Source: Olsenella massiliensis (GTDB lineage Bacteria; Actinomycetota; Coriobacteriia; Coriobacteriales; Atopobiaceae). Taken from it: a stretch of 64,000 nucleotides of DNA. The position numbers and the translations under genes are program-made. Below are positions 34,598 through 42,122 of the stretch, in pieces; the stretch's first letter is position 1; every line of letters starts with the position of its first letter. The stretch is taken from contig NZ_LN898210.1 of assembly GCF_001457795.1 (NCBI RefSeq), positions 186,001-250,000 on the forward strand. The letters are read 5' to 3'. Below the pieces are notes generated by a model, which ran no database searches, was not told where the DNA came from, and was given only the letters and a program-made list of their open reading frames with translations.

Positions 34598-35272
34598 ATG
34601 AACATCTCCACCGTCAGAATCGTCACGATGGTCTTCTCCATCGTGCTCGTGATGTTCTCGACCATCCTCCATGAGGTGGCGCATGGCTGGATGGCCCTTA
34701 GGTGCGGCGACACCACCGCCCGCGACGCCGGGCGCCTCTCTCTGGACCCGCGCAGGCACCTTGACCCCTTTGGCTCCTTCGTGCTGCCCCTCATCATGGC
34801 CTGGCTGGGCGGGCCCGTCTTCGCCTATGCGAAGCCGGTCCCCTATGACCCCCGCAACCTGCGTGACCGCCGCGTGCAGGAGTTCCTCGTGGCGCTTGCG
34901 GGACCCCTGTGCAACGTCGTCCAGGCGCTTGCGGGCACGCTCCTGTTCGTCATCGCCTTCCGCGTCTGGGACGGGGGCATGGGCGCGCTCTTCTGGGTCC
35001 TGCGTGTGCTTTCCACCTACGTGTACGTGAACCTCGTCCTCGCCTTCTTCAACCTCATACCGCTCCCTCCGCTTGACGGGTCCAAGGTGGTCTCGCTCTT
35101 CCTCAAGGGGTCCCGGCTCGACAGCTACTACGCCTGGCAGCGCTACTCCATGCCCATCCTGCTGGTGATTCTCTTCGTGCTGCCCATGGTGCTCCACGTC
35201 GACATACTGGGCGCCTATCTCAACGCCACGGCAGGTGCTCTCACCGACCTGCTGCTGGGGCTGGGGGCGTAG
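34598..35272 (+). CDS. Site-2 protease family (M50) membrane protein
   Basis: A 224-residue polytopic metalloprotease, smaller than RseP and lacking a PDZ domain. The zinc motif is STILHEVAHGWMAL in the first segment, and the second site is NLIPLPPLDGSKVV near residue 155. DAGRLSLDPRRHLDPFGSFVLP is typical of the YwhC/Rip2-type group. GAAAGGAACGTGCGACC precedes the ATG. It sits directly upstream of scpA-scpB, a linkage common in Gram-positive bacteria. The substrate is unknown. Confidence 0.93.
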   Translation: MNISTVRIVTMVFSIVLVMFSTILHEVAHGWMALRCGDTTARDAGRLSLDPRRHLDPFGSFVLPLIMAWLGGPVFAYAKPVPYDPRNLRDRRVQEFLVALAGPLCNVVQALAGTLLFVIAFRVWDGGMGALFWVLRVLSTYVYVNLVLAFFNLIPLPPLDGSKVVSLFLKGSRLDSYYAWQRYSMPILLVILFVLPMVLHVDILGAYLNATAGALTDLLLGLGA

Positions 35273-35277
35273 GTCGC

Positions 35278-36087
35278 GTGTCGTTTGCGGTCAGGACACA
35301 GGCCTACTCGGGCCCCTTCGACCTTCTGCTCCAGCTGGTGAGCCGCCAGAAGGTCACCATCGGCTCCATCTCCGTCGCCGAGGTGGCCAGCCAGTACCTT
35401 GCCGAGGTCGATGCCATGGGGTCGCTCGACCTGGACGTCGCCAGCGACTTCGTGCTCGTGGCCGCGACGCTGCTCGACATGAAGGCGGCGGCCCTCGTGC
35501 CGAGCCGACCCGTGCGTCCGCGCGGGGACGAGGACGAGGACGACGACCTCGCGGGTCTCTCGCCCGACGAGGCGCGGGAGGTCCTGGTGGCGCGCCTCGT
35601 CGCCTATAAGCAGTTTCGCGCCGCCGCCGCCGCGCTGGCGGGACGCATGGAGGCCGAGAGTCGCATGGAGCCGCGCTGCGCGGGCCCCGACCCCGAGTTC
35701 GTCGGCCTCATGCCCGACTTCCTGGCGGGCATCTCGCTGCGCTCGCTCGCGGTCATCTGCGCGGACCTCGACGGTCGCCGTCAGAGCCTCCTGCTCGAGG
35801 CGGAGCACGTCGCCCCCCGGCGTCTTCCCATCGCGCTGACCGTGGCGACGATCGACCGCGTGACGCGCTCGCGCTCCGCCGTGACCTTCTCGGAGCTTCT
35901 GGGGGCGGATCGGCGGGCCGAGACGGTCGTGGCGACCTTCCTGGCCATTCTCGAGCTTTCGAAGAGGGGGGCGGTGACCCTCTCGCAGTCCGAGACCTTT
36001 GGCGACATCGACGTCGTGCGCGTGGAGGGGGCCCCGGCCTTCGAGCTTGACGAGGCGACGCTCAGTTCCCTTGAGGAGGACATCTGA
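35278..36087 (+). CDS. scpA: Segregation and condensation protein A
   Basis: Kleisin subunit that bridges SMC heads in the condensin complex. The 269-residue protein begins FAVRTQAYSGPFDLLLQLVS, followed by the family pattern SVAEVASQYLAEVDAMG, DVASDFVLVAATLLDMKAAALVP, and a C-terminal winged helix around VVATFLAILELSKRGAVTLSQ. GTG 35278 is 5 bp after the M50 gene; the stop overlaps scpB. Confidence 0.94.
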   Translation: MSFAVRTQAYSGPFDLLLQLVSRQKVTIGSISVAEVASQYLAEVDAMGSLDLDVASDFVLVAATLLDMKAAALVPSRPVRPRGDEDEDDDLAGLSPDEAREVLVARLVAYKQFRAAAAALAGRMEAESRMEPRCAGPDPEFVGLMPDFLAGISLRSLAVICADLDGRRQSLLLEAEHVAPRRLPIALTVATIDRVTRSRSAVTFSELLGADRRAETVVATFLAILELSKRGAVTLSQSETFGDIDVVRVEGAPAFELDEATLSSLEEDI

Positions 36088-36755
36088 TGCAAGACCTGCA
36101 ACCCTTGGAGGCGGGGTCACTGAAGGCGGCGCTCGAGGCGCTGCTGCTGGTGTCGAGCGACGCCGTGAGCGCGCTCGACCTTGCCCGCGCCCTCGGCGTC
36201 GCGCCGACGGAGGCCTCGTCCGCCTTGGCCGACCTCGCCGCGGAGTATGCGGACGCCGGTCGCGGCTTTCAGCTGCGCGAGGTGGCGGGCGGCTGGCGCC
36301 TCTTCACCCATCCGGCCTTTCACGAGCAGGTCGAATCCTACGTCCTCAGCTGGGACACGCGCCGGCTGTCCCAGGCGGCCCTCGAGACGCTCGCCGTCAT
36401 CGCCTACCATCAGCCCGTGTCACGCGAGGGCGTCAAGGCGGTCCGCGGCGTCAACTCCGACGGCGTCATCGGCTCCCTGCGCGAGAAGGGCCTCGTGCGC
36501 GAGGCGGGGCGGGACCCCGGCCACGGCAATGCCGTGCTCTTTGGCACGACGCAGCGCTTCCTGGAGCAGTTCGGGCTGCGCTCGCTCAGGGAGCTCCCCC
36601 CGCTAGAGGACTTCGCCCCGGACGAGCAGGCGCGCCAGTTCATCCGTGAGCGGCTGTCGGGCACGGCCGCCTCGTCCACGCTCGAGGAGACCGTGGACGA
36701 CATGGACGACGAGCGCGAGCTGCTGGGCGAGGAGTACGACGATGCCGACGACTGA
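36087..36755 (+). CDS. scpB: Segregation and condensation protein B
   Basis: Partner of ScpA in the SMC complex. The 222-residue protein shows two winged helices; diagnostic text is LKAALEALLLVSSDAVSALD, REVAGGWRLFTHPAF, SQAALETLAVIAYHQPVSR and VRGVNSDGVIGSLREKGLV, plus FGTTQRFLEQFGL. The start overlaps the scpA stop as TGATG, and its acidic C-terminus overlaps the rluB start by 14 bp. Tight overlap indicates a coupled scpA-scpB-rluB unit. Confidence 0.95.
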   Translation: MQDLQPLEAGSLKAALEALLLVSSDAVSALDLARALGVAPTEASSALADLAAEYADAGRGFQLREVAGGWRLFTHPAFHEQVESYVLSWDTRRLSQAALETLAVIAYHQPVSREGVKAVRGVNSDGVIGSLREKGLVREAGRDPGHGNAVLFGTTQRFLEQFGLRSLRELPPLEDFAPDEQARQFIRERLSGTAASSTLEETVDDMDDERELLGEEYDDADD

Positions 36756-37572
36756 GCGCGAGGGCTATCCGCGGACCATGCGCCTGCAGCGCTTCCTCGC
36801 GCGCGCGGGCGTCGCCAGCAGGCGGGGCGCGGAGGGCCTCATGACGGCGGGGCGCGTGAGCGTCAACGGCGTCGTGACCAGCAAGCTGGGCAGCAAGGTG
36901 GACGCCGACCGCGACGAGGTGACCGTTGACGGCAGGGTCGTGCGCCTCGACGACGAGCACAGCTATCTCATGCTCTACAAGCCGGCCGGCTACGTGACCA
37001 CCATGAGCGACCCCCAGGGACGCCCCTGCGTCGCCCAGCTCGTCCCCACGGATCGCCTGCCGGGACTCTTTCCCGTGGGACGCCTGGACGCCGACACCAC
37101 GGGACTGCTCCTCTTCACGACCAACGGCGACCTTGGCAACCTCATGCTCCGCCCCGCCAGCCATGTGTGGAAGCATTACGTGGCCCTGGTGAGGGGGTCC
37201 TTGGGCAACGAGGCCGTCCGTCGCCTGAGGGAGGGCGTCGCGCTCCAGGACGACCGCGCCCAGCCCGCCCGCGTGGAGCTGCTGGGCGCGGACGACGCGC
37301 GGGCGCGGCCCGTCGTGGCGCAGGGGGTGCCGCGCGGCACGAGCGTGGTGGGCATCACCGTCCATGAGGGCAAGAAGCATCAGGTCAAGCGCATGCTCAA
37401 GGCCGTCGGGCATGAGGTCGTGCGGCTGCATCGCGACGCGTTCGGCCCCTTGCGCCTCACGGGGCTTCGCCCCGGGCAGCTGAGGGGGCTCGACCCTGGC
37501 GAGCGCGCCGCCGTCGAGGGGCTTATGAGGGACGTAGCCCACAAGGGAGGCGCTCATGATGCGACGTCATAG
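36742..37572 (+). CDS. rluB: RsuA/RluB-type pseudouridine synthase
   Basis: Isomerises uridine in rRNA, probably 23S U2605-equivalent. The 276-residue protein has an N-terminal S4 domain (RLQRFLARAGVASRRGAEGL through VSVNGVV) and the catalytic GRLDADTTGLLLFTTNGD with the active Asp. ITVHEGKKHQVKRMLKAVGH follows. ATG 36742 overlaps scpB; the upstream in-frame reading inside scpB is rejected. The scpB-rluB order is widely conserved. Confidence 0.93.
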   Translation: MPTTEREGYPRTMRLQRFLARAGVASRRGAEGLMTAGRVSVNGVVTSKLGSKVDADRDEVTVDGRVVRLDDEHSYLMLYKPAGYVTTMSDPQGRPCVAQLVPTDRLPGLFPVGRLDADTTGLLLFTTNGDLGNLMLRPASHVWKHYVALVRGSLGNEAVRRLREGVALQDDRAQPARVELLGADDARARPVVAQGVPRGTSVVGITVHEGKKHQVKRMLKAVGHEVVRLHRDAFGPLRLTGLRPGQLRGLDPGERAAVEGLMRDVAHKGGAHDATS

Positions 37573-38236
37573 GATCCTGGCCATGCGTCACCCCGAGACG
37601 CTGGCCAACGTTGCCCACACGCTCTCGGGGCGCAAGGACGTCGACCTCACGGAACGCGGCGAGGCGCAGATGGCCCGCGCCGTCCGGGCGCTCTGCGCCT
37701 GGGGTCCCGATCGCCTGTGGACCTCCCCGCTCTCGCGCTGCCGCGCCGTCGCCGAGGAGGCCTCCGCGCTCCTCGGCGTGCCGTGCACGGTGGTGGAGGA
37801 CCTCCAGGAGATCGAGTTCGGCAGCGCCCAGGACCTGACGCTGGAGGAGCTCGAACGACGGGGGCTGAGCTTTCCCTGGCGCTTCGGCGCGGACGGTCGC
37901 TCACGCCCGGCGCCCGGCGCCGAGAGCTTCGAGGAGCTGCTGGAGCGCGGCCATGCGGTGCTGGACCTCCTGCGACCCCTGGACGGCGCGACCGCCTGCG
38001 TCACGCACGGGGGCCTCTCGCGGGCCCTCGTCGGCGCCGCCCTCGGCGCCTCCGCGAGCAGCTTCTGGAACCTGCGCGTGGCCAACGTCAGCTCCCTGGA
38101 GCTGAGCTGCGACGGCGACGCCTTCACGCTGTGCTCCCTGGGCCTCTCGCCCGAGGAGCTCATGGAGCGCTGCCGGCATCCCGAGCGCGCGGGGACCGAC
38201 GTCGCCGACGCGTTCAGAAAGGACACGACGACATGA
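37556..38236 (+). CDS. Histidine phosphatase superfamily protein with RHP motif
   Basis: A 226-residue phosphoglycerate-mutase-like phosphatase. The catalytic His is in LAMRHPETLANVAHTLSG, where the usual RHG reads RHP. The other elements are present: LWTSPLSRCRAVAEEA (Arg), LQEIEFGSAQDLT (Glu) and ACVTHGGLSRALVG (second His). Possible roles include alpha-ribazole phosphatase or a general phosphomonoesterase; none can be assigned. It starts inside the rluB 3' end and runs into cmk. Confidence 0.82.
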   Translation: MMRRHRILAMRHPETLANVAHTLSGRKDVDLTERGEAQMARAVRALCAWGPDRLWTSPLSRCRAVAEEASALLGVPCTVVEDLQEIEFGSAQDLTLEELERRGLSFPWRFGADGRSRPAPGAESFEELLERGHAVLDLLRPLDGATACVTHGGLSRALVGAALGASASSFWNLRVANVSSLELSCDGDAFTLCSLGLSPEELMERCRHPERAGTDVADAFRKDTTT

Positions 38237-38958
38237 TCGTTGCCATCGACGGGCCCGCCGGGTCGGGCAAGAGCAGCGTCGCCAGGGCCGTCGCCCGGCG
38301 TCGCGGCCTCATGCTGCTCGACACCGGGGCCATGTATCGCGCCATCACCTGGCGCTGCCTCATGCGCGGCGTCAGCTGCGAGGACGAGGGGGCCGTCTCG
38401 CGCGAGGCGGCGCAGGCCCGGGTGAGCTTTGGCGTGGGCGACGACGGGTCGCAGACCGTCATGCTCGACGGCGACGACGTCACGCGCCAGATTCGCCTGC
38501 CCGAGGTCGATCGCAACGTCTCGGCCGTCTCCTCCTTCAAGGCGGTGCGCGAGGCCATGGTCGCCCAGCAGCGCCAGCTGGCCGCGGCACAGGACGTCAT
38601 CGCCGAGGGACGTGACGTCGGCACGGTGGTCTTCCCGCAGGCGGACGTGAAGGTCTTCCTGACGGCGGACGCCCGCGAGCGCGCCTTCCGCCTGCCTCTT
38701 ATACCCCTGGCGGGGGCATGGTGTCCGCGCCGTCGTGGGGTCCGCGGCGACCGGGTCGCCGGCTTTTGTAAGGGGCGATTCCCCGTGTCTGTTATACCCT
38801 TCTGTAGGTTAAAAAGAGCGAGGCGGGGACGAGCGGGACGCGCCCGGGCGCGGGCCCCGCTGGGGGCGGCCGCCGATGCCGTGCTCATCGACTCCTCCCG
38901 CCTCACGTTTGACGAGGTGGTCGACAGGATCGTACGGATGATGGACAGGGTGGGGTGA
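38233..38958 (+). CDS. cmk: Cytidylate kinase, corrupted in the middle by library artefact
   Basis: Phosphorylates CMP and dCMP. ATG 38233 overlaps the preceding stop. The N-terminal two thirds are normal: IVAIDGPAGSGKSSVARAVA, LLDTGAMYRAITW, VIAEGRDVGTVVFP and KVFLTADARERA. From about 38690 to 38840 the reading passes through two degraded mosaic ends and a piece of gpsA that happen to stay in frame, giving an alien stretch (LPLIPLAGAWCPRR onward). The genuine end APLGAAADAVLIDSS resumes. The LID region with the RD..DS.R motif is lost from the assembly but presumably present in the organism. Confidence 0.85.
   Translation: MIVAIDGPAGSGKSSVARAVARRRGLMLLDTGAMYRAITWRCLMRGVSCEDEGAVSREAAQARVSFGVGDDGSQTVMLDGDDVTRQIRLPEVDRNVSAVSSFKAVREAMVAQQRQLAAAQDVIAEGRDVGTVVFPQADVKVFLTADARERAFRLPLIPLAGAWCPRRRGVRGDRVAGFCKGRFPVSVIPFCRLKRARRGRAGRARARAPLGAAADAVLIDSSRLTFDEVVDRIVRMMDRVG
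38692..38822. other. Chimeric artefact: mosaic end + gpsA fragment + mosaic-end palindrome
   Basis: 38692-38710 matches the Nextera mosaic end at 14 of 19 bases. 38714-38763 copies gpsA 44567-44618 exactly apart from two single-base deletions, and weaker similarity continues to about 38782. 38785-38822 aligns ungapped with the 38-bp mosaic-end palindrome at 26 of 38. This order is what a chimeric tagmentation fragment would leave. Confidence 0.9.
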
Positions 38959-38963
38959 GGGCG

Positions 38964-39728
38964 ATGACGCAGCAGATCTCCCAGGGCGCCGGCGACGCGA
39001 CGACGCCGGCCGCCCGTCCCGGCAGCTCGCTCGAGCGTCTCTACGGCGGTCCCATGCGCGACTACCCGCTGTACAGCCGGGCCCTCCTTGCCGTCGTCAT
39101 CGTCATGCTGGGTCTCGTCACCAAGATCCTGTGGCCCTGGAGGATCGAGGACGGCCATAAGCTCTGGGACGACGAGCGCGGCCGCGTGCTGGTCATGAAC
39201 CATCAGTCCATGCTCGACCCGGTGGTGGTCGTCGTTTCGCTGTGGTTCCACCATCGCCGCGTGCGCTGCGTCTATAAGAGCGAGTTTGACGCGTCGCCGA
39301 TCGTGCGCTGGCTCTTTGCGCATGCGGGCGGCATTCCCGTGGCGCGCGGCACCGCCGACATGAGGGCCATCCGCCGCGCCCAGCACGCGGTGGAACGCGG
39401 CGAGTACGTGCTCATCTACCCTGAGGGGACGCGCGTCAAGTCTGACGACCAGAAGGTCGAGATACACAAGGGCTTCTCGCTCATCGCCCGGCTCGCCAAG
39501 GCGCCCGTGCAGCCCATCGCCATCGTGGGCGCCCGGGACATCACGCCCAAGGGGCGTCACCTGAAGCGCCTGGGCCGCGTCTACCTGCGCGCGGGAGATT
39601 GCATCGAGTTCGAGGACCTGGGCGTCACGTCCAGGAAGGGACAGGCCGAGGCCATGGAGCGCAGGGCCATGGGAGCAGTCTTTGACATGGTGGACGCGCT
39701 CAGGCGCGAGCACCCCGGAAAGATGTGA
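38964..39728 (+). CDS. plsC: 1-acyl-sn-glycerol-3-phosphate acyltransferase (PlsC-like)
   Basis: Transfers an acyl chain to lysophosphatidate at the membrane. The 254-residue protein has one hydrophobic segment (residues 38-57), then the acyltransferase motifs VMNHQSMLDP (HX4D), VARGTADMRAI, and LIYPEGTRVKSDD. ATG 38964 is chosen; the GTG at 38955, overlapping the cmk stop, is an alternative adding three residues. cmk-plsC-ispH is a common actinobacterial and clostridial order. Confidence 0.92.
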   Translation: MTQQISQGAGDATTPAARPGSSLERLYGGPMRDYPLYSRALLAVVIVMLGLVTKILWPWRIEDGHKLWDDERGRVLVMNHQSMLDPVVVVVSLWFHHRRVRCVYKSEFDASPIVRWLFAHAGGIPVARGTADMRAIRRAQHAVERGEYVLIYPEGTRVKSDDQKVEIHKGFSLIARLAKAPVQPIAIVGARDITPKGRHLKRLGRVYLRAGDCIEFEDLGVTSRKGQAEAMERRAMGAVFDMVDALRREHPGKM

Positions 39729-39735
39729 TGAGGCC

Positions 39736-40593
39736 ATGACGCCCACGATTCGCGTGGCCGACGAGGCTGGCGCCTGCTATGGCGTCAACAGGGCCCTGGA
39801 CATGGCGCGCGCCGCGACCCGCGAGGCGCCAGCGCCCATCCACACCCTTGGGCCCCTCATCCATAACCCCAGTGTCGTGGCCCAGCTCGCCGCCGAGGGC
39901 GTGGGCGTGGTCGAGGACCCGTCCGACCAGCCGGGGGGTACCCTGCTGCTGCGGTGCCATGGCGTGACGCCGAGCCAGGAGCGCGAGGCGCGCGCCACCC
40001 ACGAGCTGGTCCTTGACGCCACCTGCCCCTTCGTGGTCAGGGCCCATCAGGCCGCCGAGCGCCTCACGTCCGAGGGCTACCAGGTGATCGTCCTGGGTGA
40101 GAAGGGGCACCCCGAGGTCGAGGGCACGCTGGCCCATGCCCCCGACGCCGTCGTGCTCTCCGGCGCGGCCGGCCTCGACGGGATGTCACTCGGGCGCAAG
40201 GTGGGCGTGGTGGTGCAGACCACGCAGGCCCGCTCCTGCCTGCGCGACCTCGTGGCCGCCCTCGTGGGGCGCTGCGTTGAGCTGCGCGTCATCGACACCA
40301 TCTGCGAGGCGACCAGCCTCAGGCAGGAGGCCGCGGCGCGCCTTGCGGGCACGTCCGACGTGATGGTCGTCATAGGCGGGCGCAACTCGGCCAACACGAC
40401 GCGCCTGGCCCGCATCTGCGCCGAGCGCTGCCCTGCCACCCATCACATCGAGCTGCCGGGCGAGCTGAGGGCGTCCTGGTTCGAGGGGGCGGCGCGCATC
40501 GGCGTGACGGCGGGCGCCTCCACCCCCCAGACGCAGATCGACGAGGTCGTACACGCCATCGGCGCGCTGGTGGGTGACGGGCGTGGCGCGTGA
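39736..40593 (+). CDS. ispH: 4-hydroxy-3-methylbut-2-enyl diphosphate reductase
   Basis: Last MEP-pathway step, a [4Fe-4S] enzyme. The 285-residue protein has the three cluster Cys regions: GACYGVNRALDMA, LDATCPFVVRAHQAA and VIDTICEATSLRQEAA. HTLGPLIHNPSVV and GGRNSANTTRLARIC are also diagnostic, ending with TAGASTPQTQIDEVV. The true start MTPTIRVADEAG at 39736 follows the plsC stop by 7 bp. The stop lies 9 bp before a degraded mosaic-end palindrome, so the coding part looks complete. Confidence 0.95.
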   Translation: MTPTIRVADEAGACYGVNRALDMARAATREAPAPIHTLGPLIHNPSVVAQLAAEGVGVVEDPSDQPGGTLLLRCHGVTPSQEREARATHELVLDATCPFVVRAHQAAERLTSEGYQVIVLGEKGHPEVEGTLAHAPDAVVLSGAAGLDGMSLGRKVGVVVQTTQARSCLRDLVAALVGRCVELRVIDTICEATSLRQEAAARLAGTSDVMVVIGGRNSANTTRLARICAERCPATHHIELPGELRASWFEGAARIGVTAGASTPQTQIDEVVHAIGALVGDGRGA

Positions 40594-40602
40594 CGCGAGG
40601 CA

Positions 40603-40640
40603 CTGGCTCTTATACACAACTAGGTGGGGTTAAGAGGCAA
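40603..40640. other. Degraded Nextera mosaic-end palindrome between ispH and the DUF512 gene
   Basis: 38 bases align ungapped to the mosaic-end palindrome with 30 matches, including an exact CTCTTATACACA core. The following 50 bases are unusually G-rich. The true sequence between ispH and the next gene is therefore uncertain. Confidence 0.9.
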
Positions 40641-40648
40641 GGCAGAGC

Positions 40649-42082
40649 ATGGGAGAGGGGCGGGGCGGGGAAGAGGGAGGAACACGGGGGGAGCGGTGGT
40701 ATTTCGACTACGCCAGCTCACGCCCGCAGGCGGACGGCGCCTGGGTCGCCGCGGTGCAGGAGGGAAGCCCCGCCTGGGAGGCGGGGCTGGAGCCGGGCAT
40801 GCGCATCGACGGCGTGGGGGGGCGTCCCCTGCGCGACATCATCGACTGGCGCTGGGAGGCCGACGGCCAGGTTGCCGACCTCGTCGTCAGCGTGCCGGGC
40901 GAAAAGGGGACCTTCGCCTGCACGCTCGAGCGCGAGCCGGGCCAGGACTGGGGCCTGACGTTCACGGACGTCCTCTTTGACGGCATACGCACCTGCGTGA
41001 ACGCCTGCCAGTTCTGCTTCATGCGCATGCTGCCCGAGGACGCGCGATCCTCCCTCATGCTCCGCGACGACGACTACCGCCTCTCGTTTCTCCAGGGCAA
41101 CTTCGTGACCCTGACGAACGTGACGGACGAGGACCTGGAGCGCATCATCCGTTGCCGCCTCGAGCCCATGAACGTGTCCATACACGCCATCACGCCCGCG
41201 GTCAGGCGCTCGCTCATAGGCCCGCACGCCCAGCGAGGCATAGACGTTCTCGAGCGGCTCTGCGAGGCGGGTCTCGAGGTTCACGGCCAGATCGTGCTCT
41301 GTGCGGGAATCAACGACGGTGACGAGCTCGCGCGGACGCTCGACTGGGTGGAGGCGCGGCCCGCGATCAGCTCGCTGGCCATCGTCCCCATGGGCTACAC
41401 GCGCTACTCGACGCGCTTCTCGTCCTCGTTCTCCGAGGACGTGGAGGCCTCGCGCCGGGTCGTCGAGCTCCTCGGCCCCTATCAGCGACGCGCCCGCGAG
41501 ACGCGCGGCATCACGCGCTTTCAGCTCTCCGACGAGTTCTACCTGGACGCTCGCATGGACGTGCCTCCCGCCGAGACCTACGACGGCTACCCTCAGTACT
41601 ACGACGGCATAGGCATGCTTCGGAGCTTCCTGGACGAGAGCGAGGAGCTGTGCCGTCTGCGCGGCGACGACCTTGCGCTTGTCACGCGGCGCCTGCGGTC
41701 GCGGGGCCTCAGGGCGCTGATCGTGTGCGGCGAGGCGGCGCTGGGCGTCAACAGCCGGCTCGTCGAGCTCTGGGACGCCGTCTGCGGAGGTGACTGCCTG
41801 GTAGGCGTCCAGGCCATCCGCAACGACTACTACGGGGGCGACGTCAACGTGACGGGGCTCATCGTGTCCAAGGACCTCCTGTCACAGCTTGCCGAGGACC
41901 TGTCCGGCACCCTCGTCGTGATACCCCAGATCATGTTCAACTTTGACGACGTCACCTTGGACGGGGACGACAAGGGGCACATCATGGACGAGCTCGCTCG
42001 CAGGGGGGCCCATGCGCTCGCCTGCGACACCACCCCCGTCGCCCTCCTCGACGCGCTTGCGGGGACGCTCGGGCTGGCATGA
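40649..42082 (+). CDS. DUF512 radical-SAM-like protein with N-terminal PDZ domain
   Basis: A 477-residue protein. A PDZ-like segment (VQEGSPAWEAGLEPGMRIDGVGG) is followed by a radical-SAM-type cysteine cluster CVNACQFCFM (CX3CX2C) and FLQGNFVTLTNVTDEDLERI. The C-terminal DUF512 region includes ITRFQLSDEFYLDA and QAIRNDYYGGDVNVTGLI. The family is conserved in anaerobic Gram-positives, often beside der, as here; its reaction is not established. The first 15 residues (MGEGRGGEEGG) come from sequence next to a library artefact, so the start is unreliable. Confidence 0.85.
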   Translation: MGEGRGGEEGGTRGERWYFDYASSRPQADGAWVAAVQEGSPAWEAGLEPGMRIDGVGGRPLRDIIDWRWEADGQVADLVVSVPGEKGTFACTLEREPGQDWGLTFTDVLFDGIRTCVNACQFCFMRMLPEDARSSLMLRDDDYRLSFLQGNFVTLTNVTDEDLERIIRCRLEPMNVSIHAITPAVRRSLIGPHAQRGIDVLERLCEAGLEVHGQIVLCAGINDGDELARTLDWVEARPAISSLAIVPMGYTRYSTRFSSSFSEDVEASRRVVELLGPYQRRARETRGITRFQLSDEFYLDARMDVPPAETYDGYPQYYDGIGMLRSFLDESEELCRLRGDDLALVTRRLRSRGLRALIVCGEAALGVNSRLVELWDAVCGGDCLVGVQAIRNDYYGGDVNVTGLIVSKDLLSQLAEDLSGTLVVIPQIMFNFDDVTLDGDDKGHIMDELARRGAHALACDTTPVALLDALAGTLGLA

Positions 42083-42122
42083 TAGACTCTTAGGCACATG
42101 AGGACGAATCAGGGGGAGACGC

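Noticed and set aside
38233-38958. Genuine cytidylate kinase with a novel insertion domain
   Set aside because: The insertion is gpsA and mosaic-end sequence, so it is not a natural domain.
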